Shown here one piece after another: positions 1-8,205 of a DNA stretch of 64,000 bases. Positions within the stretch are counted from its first letter, which is position 1, and every line of letters starts with the position of its first letter. The translations under genes were made by a program, and so were the position numbers. Source of the stretch: Sulfolobales archaeon (lineage in GTDB: Archaea > Thermoproteota > Thermoprotei_A > Sulfolobales > AG1); assembly GCA_038881635.1 (NCBI GenBank), contig JAVZPJ010000002.1, positions 120,369 to 184,368 of the forward strand, written 5' to 3'. Under the pieces are notes generated by a model. It was not told the origin of the DNA, ran no database searches, and was given only the letters and a program-made list of their open reading frames with translations.

Positions 1-411
1 ATGCCTAGACATTCGATCCTTTATTATCCTATAGCAAAAGCTCTTAAGAGAGCAGACTTATTAGAGATAGCTGTTGAGAATTCTAAACGACGTGTAGCAA
101 GAGATCTTCATGTAGTCGCCTTGAGTAGCAAGAGGATGCATGACATCTTATTAAAAGATCTCTCTACAAGGAAAGAAGCGATTTCTAAACGAGTTATAAA
201 GACATCCAAAGGCGAGTATGCTGTTTACTATGAAAATCCTCATGACATAGATTTCATAGATAGACTTCTCGACAGAGTGGAACTAAGAATACATAGGCTC
301 TCTGCATTCACAAGAAATAACATGGTTGAACTAGTAGCCGAGATACGAGAAGATTCTATTCCAAGCTTGGTTAAAGCATTAAAAGAACTGAATAAGTACA
401 TCACCAGATGA
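1..411 (+). CDS. Unrecognised 136-aa protein
   Basis: An open frame begins with ATG at the first base of the window and ends in TGA. The true start may lie upstream, outside the window. The protein is basic at the N-terminus and has no signal peptide or membrane segment. The C-terminal third (about residues 85-136) looks like an alternating strand/helix unit with RIHRLSAFTRNNMVEL followed by an amphipathic helix. No catalytic motif is visible and I do not recognise the family. It is separated by 88 bases and a TATA-like box from the next gene, so it probably ends its own transcript. Confidence 0.6.
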   Translation: MPRHSILYYPIAKALKRADLLEIAVENSKRRVARDLHVVALSSKRMHDILLKDLSTRKEAISKRVIKTSKGEYAVYYENPHDIDFIDRLLDRVELRIHRLSAFTRNNMVELVAEIREDSIPSLVKALKELNKYITR

Positions 412-457
412 TCTCTAGAACTTCCAATCTTCTAAGCAAAAGATTCCGGGAATACTT

Positions 458-465
458 CTTTAAAA
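458..465 (+). promoter_or_regulatory. TATA box for the PPC/DUF296 gene
   Basis: CTTTAAAA lies about 35-42 bases before the GTG at 500. Archaeal box A sits about 26 bases before the transcript start, so the mRNA would begin around 488 with a very short leader. Confidence 0.4.
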
Positions 466-499
466 CACGTTATTAGCTTCATAATATCATTAGTATAAT

Positions 500-913
500 G
501 TGCCTAGTATGAGGAGTTTTCTTCTTAGAGTTCCTGAGGATAGCGATATAATTGAGTTTCTTAAAACCTATGCTAGGAATCATGGTATTTATAAAGCTTA
601 TGTCTCAGGAATCGGATCATTTAAAGAAGCTGTTATAGCTTACTACGATATAGAACTTCAAAGATACATACCGAGAGAACTTAAAGAGATCGTTGAAATA
701 ACCTCGCTTACAGGTAATATAAGTCTTGCAGATGGAGATGTTTTTCCTCATATTCACGTCACACTAGGAAGAAGAGATGGGTCAGTTTTAGGAGGACATC
801 TAATAAGAGGAATCACACTCCTAGCAGAAGTATACATACAAGAAGTACCAGGACAACCTCTAGAGAGAAAACCCTGGAAATACGGGTTGAGGGCATGGGA
901 GATAGAAGAATAG
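500..913 (+). CDS. PPC-domain (DUF296) protein
   Basis: A 137-residue protein made almost entirely of one PPC/DUF296 domain, the fold first seen in plant AT-hook proteins and common as a stand-alone trimer in archaea and bacteria. The diagnostic stretch GDVFPHIHVTLGRRDG (about residues 77-92) carries the histidines that sit in the presumed ligand or metal pocket, followed by the GGHL turn. The molecular role of prokaryotic members is not established. The frame opens with GTG at 500; an ATG three codons later (509) is an equally good start. There is no ribosome-binding site, in keeping with a leaderless transcript. It converges on the tRNA gene that follows. Confidence 0.85.
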   Translation: MPSMRSFLLRVPEDSDIIEFLKTYARNHGIYKAYVSGIGSFKEAVIAYYDIELQRYIPRELKEIVEITSLTGNISLADGDVFPHIHVTLGRRDGSVLGGHLIRGITLLAEVYIQEVPGQPLERKPWKYGLRAWEIEE

Positions 914-986
914 TTCTTTAACTAAGAGATTTAAAGCTCAAGCTGAGATGATAATCTTTACCCTATAACTATTTTCAGGAGAGGTG

Positions 987-1064
987 TGGCGGGCCCGCGG
1001 GGATTTGAACCCCGGACCACCGGCTTAGGAGGCCGGCGCTCTATCCTAGCTGAGCTACGGGCCC
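987..1064 (-). tRNA. tRNA-Arg (anticodon CCU), CCA encoded
   Basis: Read on the minus strand from 1064, this folds as a full cloverleaf. The 7-bp acceptor stem is GGGCCCG/CGGGCCC, the D-stem GCTC/GAGC, the anticodon stem CCGGC/GCCGG with loop CTCCTAA, and the T-stem CGGGG/CCCCG with loop TTCAAAT. The discriminator is G, followed by a genome-encoded CCA at 987-989. Anticodon CCU reads AGG arginine codons, which are heavily used here along with AGA. There is no intron. The very G+C-rich stems against AT-rich surroundings are typical of a hyperthermophile. An AT-rich TATA-like stretch around 1090-1100 could be its promoter. Confidence 0.97.
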
Positions 1065-1105
1065 TAGTATTGTATTTTGAGATGGAGAAAAATTTAATTT
1101 TCGCC

Positions 1106-1588
1106 TTAGATCTTTAGTATGAGTACTTCTGGTACGTCATCCTTGAACAATACTATTATCTTTCCCGGGATATCTGAAAGCTCTACACTTATTGTCTCAA
1201 GATCTTTTCTCATAGTAGCAAGTCTAGTGATCTTCTGATTAAGATCTTCTAGATACTTCTCATAATACTTAAGCTCTGCATCTGGAGAGGGATTTATAGA
1301 AAGTTTCACAGACTTAAGATCTATTTCAGCAACTGAGGTCTGCTGCTTCACTTCCGTACCCAGCTTACTTAGTATTCCCACTATCTTTCTTTGAGTCTCA
1401 GCTTTTTTCCTAAGTTCCTCAACACCTCTAATCAGTTCTCCAAAGATCTTTCTATATTCAACTAGCTTTCCATCTATGTATGATATAAGATCTTTGACAC
1501 TGCTAAACTCTCTAATCATATGCGCTATCCCCATTAATACTAGTGGGAGATAGCTAATATACCACAATCCTTTAGCTATTCTAATCAC
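1106..1588 (-). CDS. Coiled-coil protein of unknown function
   Basis: A 160-residue frame starting GTG at 1588. A short hydrophobic N-terminal stretch (residues about 8-22) precedes a long helical, heptad-like region (about 30-140) rich in Lys, Glu and Leu, so the protein is probably an elongated coiled coil. An ATG at about residue 24 (MIREFSS) is a possible alternative start that would remove the hydrophobic segment. No known domain is recognised. It lies back to back with stt3 (50 bases between starts). Codon use matches its neighbours, which supports it being real. Confidence 0.6.
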   Translation of the reverse strand: MIRIAKGLWYISYLPLVLMGIAHMIREFSSVKDLISYIDGKLVEYRKIFGELIRGVEELRKKAETQRKIVGILSKLGTEVKQQTSVAEIDLKSVKLSINPSPDAELKYYEKYLEDLNQKITRLATMRKDLETISVELSDIPGKIIVLFKDDVPEVLILKI

Positions 1589-1638
1589 TATATTAGTTTA
1601 ATTCGATATATACTACTAGAAGGTATTGTATAGGAGGT

Positions 1639-3873
1639 GTGAGTTTGGGGAGGAAAGTTCAGAGAGAGAATAGAAGAATTATGAAAGAGAGGATCCCTGC
1701 AGAAGCTTTGATCAGTAGAGGTGTGCAGAGGATCGGTTTTATAGTGGCATTAACACTTCTGGTCTTCATAGGATCTCTAGGAGTGTATCTCAGAATACTA
1801 CCTCTAGCGAATTCTCTCTCGCTCGGATACACACCATACCTAGATGAGCTGGATCCTTATTCTAATTATTATGTAGTTAAATACATGCTAGAACATGGAC
1901 CTCTATCATTCTGGGATCTGAAGCCTCCGAACCCTGCTGCAACATTATTCTGGTATCCCTGGGGTAGAGATTTTCCAGCTACAGATGTTCCTGGCATATA
2001 CTATACTATATACTTCTTATACATACCATTCTCAGGTGTAATGGATCTCATGAGCTTCATGTTCCTCCTACCAGTTGTAGCTTCAGCAATAGCTTTTATA
2101 GGAGTTTTTCTTACTGCAAGAGAGATCTCTAGAAGTAATATAGCTGCTGTTATCACTACAGGTCTTCTAGCTACTTTCTTCATGGATCGAACCGTAGCCG
2201 GCTTCATTGTTAAATACACCATAGCTATCATGACTCTCCCATGGATCACATACTTCTTTATCAAAGCATTTAACTATAGAAAAAGTATATACTTCATAGT
2301 AACAGGCCTTCTCTTAGCATATTCAGCATATTCAACAGGTTTATTCGTAGCACCATATCTATCTATATATGCTACGATGGTGTTATCACCTCTCGTCTAT
2401 CGTAAGGAATCTCCGCTCAGAATGATCATGGAATTAGTGTATATCTCAGCTCCTCTAATCCTTGTATTCATATCTACACCTATATACGGGATCGACTATA
2501 TAACTAGAAATCTAGGTATCATACCCATAGCATCAATACTAGCAATAGGTCTCTACGGATTATACCAGAAGATTACGCCAAAGAACTCCCTCAAGATATA
2601 CATAGCATCAATAGTAGGAGTAATAGCTATAGGTCTCCTAGCGATCTTCACAGGCTTTATAAGCTTAGCTGGAAAAGCAGCACAGGCTCTAGGAATATAT
2701 CATGTTCTAGGAACTTTATCATTCACGATAGCAGAGTACCAGCCTACTAACATGGGTTACGTGCTTAATGTCTATGGCACTGTAGTCATTCTCTCTATAT
2801 TCTCTCTACTATATGGATTCTACCTAGTCTTAAGCAGAAGAGATCTGACGGCATTCTATCTATCTATTCTAAATATAGCTATTCTCTACGTACTATCAAA
2901 TCTAAGCTATTTCATCTCGTATGCTGTGGTTTCTATGACTATGATCGCTTCATTATTTATAGGTTTTCTCGTTAAAAACTCCTCGCAGATATTCACTAGG
3001 ATTAGAAGATATGTAAGCTTCTCCTCAGTATTCTCGCTACTGCTACTAATCGCAGTACTATTATCACATGTATACATAGTATACAGCTATCATATTCCCG
3101 CATATAGAAGTCATCTCCCCATGATACTTACCTCGGGAATATCCATGTCAGCTCCCTCAGATGCATGGCTTAGAGCTCTTGAATGGATCAGGACTCAGAC
3201 TCCTAAAGATTCTGTGATAATGGCTTGGTGGGATTATGGATACTGGATCACACCACTCGGAGAAAGAGCTTCGGTGGCAGACGGATCCACTATAAATGCT
3301 ACACAGATAGAGATCCTGGCTAAGATACTTTCAGCAGATAACGAGACAGAAGCTGTGAGACTAATGAGAGAATACCTACATCTGCAACCCAATAAAACAT
3401 ATGTACTTGTATATGATGCATTCCTAGTCAATACTTTCGGAGAGTATATAGTACCTCTTAATTGGGCTGATGCTGCGAAAGGTATTTCAGCAATTCTTAG
3501 AATAGCCGGTGTAAACATAGACTATGACATATACGGGAATAACACTCCATCATACTATACAATAGGTTCAGGACCTCAGAAGTATGTTAGAGTAGTAGTC
3601 CAGCCTGGAGGTTTTTACACTATAAAACCTAACTGGGCTTCTCCAAATATAAGCAACACACTACTCTACGGGATCATGATCGATGGAATGCTCAGACTAT
3701 TCCCAGGATATTCATTCTACTCCGACGACCCAGCCAATGGAGGAACACCTGTCGAAAGACCTACATTCAGCCACTTCCAACCTGCAGCTATAATACCATC
3801 ATACATACCGATCAACGTAGGAGGTTATTATACAGCCTACGTCGTTATATTCATATACAAGTTCACGGGCTAG
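1639..3873 (+). CDS. aglB: Oligosaccharyltransferase Stt3/AglB
   Basis: This membrane enzyme transfers a lipid-linked glycan to Asn in N-X-S/T sequons of secreted proteins. About twelve membrane segments (residues about 30-480) precede a C-terminal extracytoplasmic domain. The universal WWDYG signature is at 530-534. The first external loop has the acidic metal-binding motif DELD (69-72) followed by PYSNYYVVKYMLEHG. At 744 residues it is of the short crenarchaeal type. The frame opens with GTG at 1639, but that codon lies inside a perfect GGAGGTG site (1633-1639). The TTG at 1645, five bases after the site, is the better start. It stands alone, with no glycosyltransferase cluster attached. 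Confidence 0.95.
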   Translation: MSLGRKVQRENRRIMKERIPAEALISRGVQRIGFIVALTLLVFIGSLGVYLRILPLANSLSLGYTPYLDELDPYSNYYVVKYMLEHGPLSFWDLKPPNPAATLFWYPWGRDFPATDVPGIYYTIYFLYIPFSGVMDLMSFMFLLPVVASAIAFIGVFLTAREISRSNIAAVITTGLLATFFMDRTVAGFIVKYTIAIMTLPWITYFFIKAFNYRKSIYFIVTGLLLAYSAYSTGLFVAPYLSIYATMVLSPLVYRKESPLRMIMELVYISAPLILVFISTPIYGIDYITRNLGIIPIASILAIGLYGLYQKITPKNSLKIYIASIVGVIAIGLLAIFTGFISLAGKAAQALGIYHVLGTLSFTIAEYQPTNMGYVLNVYGTVVILSIFSLLYGFYLVLSRRDLTAFYLSILNIAILYVLSNLSYFISYAVVSMTMIASLFIGFLVKNSSQIFTRIRRYVSFSSVFSLLLLIAVLLSHVYIVYSYHIPAYRSHLPMILTSGISMSAPSDAWLRALEWIRTQTPKDSVIMAWWDYGYWITPLGERASVADGSTINATQIEILAKILSADNETEAVRLMREYLHLQPNKTYVLVYDAFLVNTFGEYIVPLNWADAAKGISAILRIAGVNIDYDIYGNNTPSYYTIGSGPQKYVRVVVQPGGFYTIKPNWASPNISNTLLYGIMIDGMLRLFPGYSFYSDDPANGGTPVERPTFSHFQPAAIIPSYIPINVGGYYTAYVVIFIYKFTG

Positions 3874-4260
3874 CTTGTTTCACATGATTTCTTTTCAAAT
3901 AGTCTAAGAATGCATTCCCACACCCTATCTAATGATACCTCTCGAGAAATAGGTTTATATGGTTTCTTCGTATAAGCATTAAGAGATAGATGTAGGAAAT
4001 AGCTCTAAAAGCTCTCAGCTCGATAAAAACTAGTGAAGGTTTGAGATAGTAGGTACGATACATGAGGTCAGCTTGTGTAAATCTGTATGAGAGTTATGCA
4101 TCTTGAGATCTTAGAGAGATCTTATCTAGAAACTTACGCATAGAATCTCTTTCACTTGCTAGAATTAGCAGTCTGTTGTAGAGCTATAAGAGAATCAAAT
4201 ATTGAAAAGATTCGATGGCGAGAAAGTGTTTTCTAGAGATGAAGACTTGAGAAGTCTTTT
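3874..4260. other. Gene-free stretch with one hairpin
   Basis: No open frame, RNA gene or recognisable relic was found in these 387 bases. At 4242-4258 a perfect 7-bp inverted repeat (AAGACTT, 3-base loop, AAGTCTT) is followed by TTTT on the plus strand. It sits immediately beyond the pantoate kinase stop codon, so it may be a 3'-end hairpin of that transcript. Confidence 0.35.
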
Positions 4261-5214
4261 CTAGAGGATAATTCTCCTACTCGTTAGATCTCTGGATGTA
4301 AGTTTTCTGTAGATCTCTATCGAATCAGAACACCATAGATCAAGATCTCTTTCTCTTATAATACTCTCATCCTTGTTCAAAGGCTTTAAATATACTATCT
4401 TAGAGATCTTGAGATCCTTAAGATCCTCAGGATTTAACTCTATATCCCTTTCAGCTAGAATTACTAGCAGTGATTTTTTAATGAAATAACCTAAAATCTC
4501 GCCTCTAGACATGCGATCTTTTAAAGAGTTTTTCACAAGCATATCAATCTCATTGCTTAGAAATCCTATCTCTTTAGAGAAGCTATGAGATATCTCTACA
4601 AAGACCTCGGGTTCAGGATTTTTCTCGTATCTTCCTATAAGCTCTCGAGCTCTTGCTATGATTTCAGGAGTGAGTCTTCTAAGCATCTCAGGAGTGAAAA
4701 TTCCTCGAGGTAATATGCCTACTACTACGGAGAAGTTTTTAAGAGAACTACTCTCAAGAGATCCATAGCAGGGGGCTCCTGGTATTTTTCTGACCTCTAT
4801 TCCGTATCCTAGAAGCTCTGAGATCACATCTCCAAGTCCTGTCATGGATCTCACTTCAAGCTCGTGAGCTATCAAGCCTGCTGAAACTAATATTCTTCTA
4901 ATATTCTCTCCACCTAGGATCTTTGAAGCTATTCTAAAGCCTAATCCTATTGCTATATTCGCGCTGACTCCAGCTCCTGCTCCTAGAGGTATTTCCGATA
5001 TCACTCTCATTTTATAAGACTCTCCATAGGATCTTCTGGCGAGAGATATCATGTCAAGATTCACACATTCTGAGTCTACGTATAGGTCGCATCCTACCTC
5101 ATCATAGCAGATCCTAGTCATCGGCTTTAGAACTATTCCAACTCCAGTACTCCCACTCCTCAGAGGATCCTCATGATAATGAGGAGTCCATACACCACTT
5201 ATATGAAGAGGTAT
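4261..5214 (-). CDS. Pantoate kinase (GHMP family)
   Basis: ATP-dependent phosphorylation of pantoate to 4-phosphopantoate, the first step of the archaeal CoA route; the next enzyme is encoded at 5865-6656. The GHMP phosphate loop PLGAGAGVSAN lies at residues 45-55 counted from the first ATG (5121). Homology clearly begins upstream of that ATG: the same frame reads IPLHISGVWTPHYHEDP and then LRSGSTGVGIVLKP, the conserved N-terminal strand and SGS loop of pantoate kinases. The frame is open from about 5250, but the extension has no ATG, GTG or TTG. I place the start near the ATA at 5214 as a best guess. The family and function are secure; the start codon is not. Confidence 0.85.
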   Translation of the reverse strand: MPLHISGVWTPHYHEDPLRSGSTGVGIVLKPMTRICYDEVGCDLYVDSECVNLDMISLARRSYGESYKMRVISEIPLGAGAGVSANIAIGLGFRIASKILGGENIRRILVSAGLIAHELEVRSMTGLGDVISELLGYGIEVRKIPGAPCYGSLESSSLKNFSVVVGILPRGIFTPEMLRRLTPEIIARARELIGRYEKNPEPEVFVEISHSFSKEIGFLSNEIDMLVKNSLKDRMSRGEILGYFIKKSLLVILAERDIELNPEDLKDLKISKIVYLKPLNKDESIIRERDLDLWCSDSIEIYRKLTSRDLTSRRIIL

Positions 5215-5260
5215 TTCAAGACAATTGCTCGTTAAAGATACACCCTTACTCTATTTCACC

Positions 5261-5275
5261 TTTAAATATATATAG
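5261..5275 (-). promoter_or_regulatory. TATA box for pantoate kinase
   Basis: On the minus strand this reads TATATATATTTAAA. A transcript start about 26 bases downstream would fall near 5237. That is upstream of the conserved N-terminal coding segment that lacks a normal start codon, so the message does include that segment. Confidence 0.5.
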
Positions 5276-5439
5276 TGATTTATGCCTAAAGCAACTGTTT
5301 CGGCTTTTAGATTTATTGTTTTATTTTATTCTTCTTCTATGATATTATGTATACTTGTTTTCCGTGGAGATATTCTATCTTCTTCTTATCTCTTCCTAGT
5401 GGGTAGAGAGCTATATTATTCTTCCTATACTTTATAACG

Positions 5440-5732
5440 CTATACTTTACGAAGTAGAATTCGTTTACCTTAAGGAATACATCATCAGCTTGTCCAAGGT
5501 GTGGAGGTAGATCGAAAGATAATAGCAGTAGAATAAGTAGAATACTACAATGTACTAAATGTGGATTCGTAGGTGATAGAGACTTTATCGCATGTATAAA
5601 CCTGTTCCACAGATACTTAAGATGTAGGGTTTAGAGATGCTCCTAAACACATCTAAGGGTGGTGCAAGCCCAAGACCGATGCAGGGGAACAGAGATGAGG
5701 CTATAAAACCAAGCGATATAAACCTGTGTTAA
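5440..5732 (+). pseudogene. Relic of TnpB (IS200/IS605-type) C-terminus
   Basis: Three reading frames joined by two frameshifts rebuild a TnpB C-terminus. Frame one (about 5445-5471) gives LYEVEFVYL. Frame two (5473-5631) gives RNTSSACPRCGG, then QCTKCGFVGDRDFIACINL, which is the four-cysteine zinc finger (cysteines at 5491, 5500, 5551 and 5560) with the last RuvC aspartate in GDRD. Frame three (5628-5732) gives GLEMLLNTSKGGASPRPMQG and a stop. TnpB is the RNA-guided nuclease of IS200/IS605-family elements. The N-terminal two thirds and any tnpA are gone. The copy is clearly dead and sits between the divergent pantoate kinase and phosphopantothenate synthetase genes. Confidence 0.8.
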
Positions 5733-5786
5733 GAGCTGAACCCCTTTAGATCTGTTCTCAAAATAGTTTCATAAGCTGATCTCTAG

Positions 5787-5809
5787 CAGATTCTCCTAGT
5801 AAGAATCTG
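5787..5809. repeat. Inverted repeat after the TnpB relic
   Basis: CAGATTCT (5787-5794) and AGAATCTG (5802-5809) form a perfect 8-bp stem with a 7-base loop, flanked by CTC/GAG. IS605-type elements carry subterminal hairpins, so this may be the old right end. It could equally be a hairpin in the leader region of the next gene. Confidence 0.35.
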
Positions 5810-5864
5810 GAGAGATTATAGATTATAAGAATTTCGCTAAGAAAGAAATTATGGAGAGTAAGAC

Positions 5865-6656
5865 ATGCTCGATCCTAGACATCCTAGATACAGATCTATT
5901 CTCTATAGAGAGATCATAAGCAAGGCTATGGAAGAAGGCATCGTGGTTCCTCAGGGACTTATAGCTCATGGAAGAGGTGAGTGTTTTGATTATCTCATTG
6001 GTGAGTGTACTACCGAGTTTGCATATGAATCTATTAGAGCTGCTGCGGCAGCTCTACTAACAGCGGTGCATCCTGTTATATCTGTTAATGGGAATACTGC
6101 TGCTCTCGTAGCTAGAGAGATTGTGGAGCTCGCTAGAGAGGTTGGTGCTTTGATTGAGGTGAATTTATTCTATAGAACTATAGAGAGATCTATTAAGATA
6201 AGAGATCTTCTTATGAGAGAAGGTGCTGAGAGAGTTTTAGGAGTTGAAGATGCGATTGCTGTGATTCCTGAGATACATAGTGAGAGAAGAAGAGTAAGTC
6301 CAGAGGGTATTTTAAAAGCAGATGTTGTCCTAGTACCTTTAGAAGATGGAGACAGAACTGAAGCTCTTAGAAAGATGGGGAAAATAGTTGTGGCAATAGA
6401 TCTAAATCCTCTCTCTAGAACCTCTAGAGCGGCGAGCATAACTATTGTTGATAATGTTGTGAGGGCAATGCCCAGAATAATTGATGAAGTAAGAAGGATC
6501 AAGGCTTTAGGAGATTCCTATAAGCAGTATGCGATGAAGATTCTTAAAAACTATGATAATAATAGAATTCTATCACAAGCACTACTTCATATAGCCAGAA
6601 GACTTGAAAGCATAGCGAGAGGATCTGATGAGAGGGTGGGGTGCATCTCTTCTTAA
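5865..6656 (+). CDS. 4-Phosphopantoate--beta-alanine ligase (phosphopantothenate synthetase)
   Basis: The archaeal replacement for pantothenate synthetase: it joins 4-phosphopantoate to beta-alanine using ATP, feeding CoA synthesis directly after pantoate kinase. The protein is 263 residues, the family length, with the signature IPPxH-like opening replaced by DPRHPRYRS and the conserved GLIAHGRGECFDYLIGE (about residues 32-48), SVNGNTAAL (about 73-81) and DLNPLSRTSR (about 179-188). It starts ATG at 5865 after GGAG. It opens a run of same-strand genes reaching 9984. The divergent partner kinase lies across the TnpB relic, so the pair may once have been closer. Confidence 0.93.
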   Translation: MLDPRHPRYRSILYREIISKAMEEGIVVPQGLIAHGRGECFDYLIGECTTEFAYESIRAAAAALLTAVHPVISVNGNTAALVAREIVELAREVGALIEVNLFYRTIERSIKIRDLLMREGAERVLGVEDAIAVIPEIHSERRRVSPEGILKADVVLVPLEDGDRTEALRKMGKIVVAIDLNPLSRTSRAASITIVDNVVRAMPRIIDEVRRIKALGDSYKQYAMKILKNYDNNRILSQALLHIARRLESIARGSDERVGCISS

Positions 6657-6743
6657 GATCGCAGATATGATAATGCAATATATGGGCGAATGTCAGGTCT
6701 AATAATATATTCCGGGAAGCTTACAAGTAGAATGGTATAGGTT

Positions 6744-7238
6744 TTGGGAGGCTTAGATCAGGATAGTAGTTTTAATAGGTATGTTAGGTATTACAAGCAT
6801 CTCATAGATAGAATAAGTTCCGGCACTCCTACCGAGAGGAAGAGTTTAGAGGAACTCTTGAAAGAAGAATATCCTGGAGTAAGCCTTAGAGATGGTAGTA
6901 GACATATGTTCTCTAGAGAAGAACTCAGAGATTTCTCAAGAATCTTTCCAGAAGATCTTAGAAAGAAGATTCTTCTTCCAATAATACTCGGCAAAATACA
7001 TGGTATTTCTCTCTATAGATTTTCTGAATGTGATAGTACTATCCAGGCTATGATAGATATTCTAATTAGAGAGGGTTTAATTAGCAGAGATGCTGCAGAT
7101 CTCACATCATGTGTTCTAAGATATGATGCTACAAGAAATCTTATTAAGAGGTATGGGAGCTTAATAATATTAACCATATATCAAAAATCATATATAGATG
7201 TAAGTAGCTCGGATAGCGAGGGTGGTAATGAGCCGTAG
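6744..7238 (+). CDS. DUF61 / UPF0216 family protein
   Basis: A 164-residue protein of the archaeal DUF61 (UPF0216) family. The family core is visible as PTERKSLEELLKEEYPGVSL (about residues 29-48), RDGSRHMFSREEL and the ILLPIILGK stretch. The function is unknown; the family is soluble and widely conserved in archaea, often next to translation or tRNA genes. The only in-frame start upstream of the conserved region is TTG at 6744, followed by GGGAGG within the coding sequence. Its 3' end overlaps the start of the next gene by about 11 bases, so the two are cotranscribed and probably translationally coupled. Confidence 0.82.
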   Translation: MGGLDQDSSFNRYVRYYKHLIDRISSGTPTERKSLEELLKEEYPGVSLRDGSRHMFSREELRDFSRIFPEDLRKKILLPIILGKIHGISLYRFSECDSTIQAMIDILIREGLISRDAADLTSCVLRYDATRNLIKRYGSLIILTIYQKSYIDVSSSDSEGGNEP

Positions 7239-8205
7239 AGAGAAGTCGGATCTAGACTTTGGAGGAGATTTGAATCAGAAGCTTATGAGCTTGCTTAATG
7301 AACTCAGGAGAAGAGGATTAGAAGCTGAGGTAATGAACTATCCTGAGAAGAAGAGATCTGTTGATATACTAGTTAGAGAGAAGGCTCTTATAAAACTTTC
7401 TGAAGATGTGGAAAGAGTTTCAAAAAAAGAATTCAATGATCTTATGGCAGCATCCGTTCTATTCAGCACGTCAACACTTATAATATCTGATAAGATATAT
7501 GGTGAGAAAGTTATGCCAGGAATAGTATTTGAGAAGCATGGTGTTAGAGTTATTAGTAGTGATACATTTCTCGATTACACCTCTGGACGTGGTGTATCTA
7601 TATATGAGTGGAAGGGATCCTTCTATGTGAGGATTAACAGCAAAGCTCTTAGAGAGCTTAGAGAGAAGAGTAATATGAGAATTAGCGAGGTTGCTGAAAT
7701 GCTCAAGGTAAGTAAGAAAACTGTTTATGAGTACGAGAAAGGTTCAATGGATCCAGAGATAGATCGTGCTGAAAAACTGATCGAAATATTCGGAGAAGAA
7801 ATAGTGGGAGAAATAGATCTATTCTCAGATACACTGTATCAGATAGATAGAGAGAAGGTTCTTGAAAGGCTTTTAATCAGATCTTCAGATGAGGATCCTA
7901 TAGCTAGGAGGATTAACAAGGCAGGTCTCACAGCTATAAGGCTCTGGAGAACAGCTCCTGATATCATAGGTTCCTATGATGATAATAGGTTTACAATAGT
8001 AGTAGAGAGAAGAGGAGAAGAGAATATATCTAAGAAGTTGAGAGAGACCATCAAATTCTCTAAATATTTTAAATGCAGAACATATTTCATACCGTCAGGA
8101 TCTGACCTAAGAGATAAAGATCTGGAGGGAGGGTTAAAGGGAGATCTAGAGGTTTTAAGCCCTAATAGCTTGGAAAGAGATCTTAAGAGTGCTCTCAGAA
8201 AATAA
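7222..8205 (+). CDS. Archaeal HTH (XRE-type) regulator, COG1395 family
   Basis: A predicted DNA-binding protein of the archaeal COG1395 family. An N-terminal domain of about 130 residues resembles a restriction-endonuclease-like fold used for sensing or assembly. It is followed by an XRE helix-turn-helix at about residues 140-190 (LRELREKSNMRISEVAEML, then VSKKTVYEYEKG). A C-terminal region of about 130 residues repeats the endonuclease-like pattern. The target is not known. Of the possible starts GTG 7222 and ATG 7228, the ATG follows GAGGGTGG and is preferred. It overlaps the DUF61 gene upstream and the THEP1 frame downstream. Confidence 0.88.
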   Translation: MVMSRREKSDLDFGGDLNQKLMSLLNELRRRGLEAEVMNYPEKKRSVDILVREKALIKLSEDVERVSKKEFNDLMAASVLFSTSTLIISDKIYGEKVMPGIVFEKHGVRVISSDTFLDYTSGRGVSIYEWKGSFYVRINSKALRELREKSNMRISEVAEMLKVSKKTVYEYEKGSMDPEIDRAEKLIEIFGEEIVGEIDLFSDTLYQIDREKVLERLLIRSSDEDPIARRINKAGLTAIRLWRTAPDIIGSYDDNRFTIVVERRGEENISKKLRETIKFSKYFKCRTYFIPSGSDLRDKDLEGGLKGDLEVLSPNSLERDLKSALRK

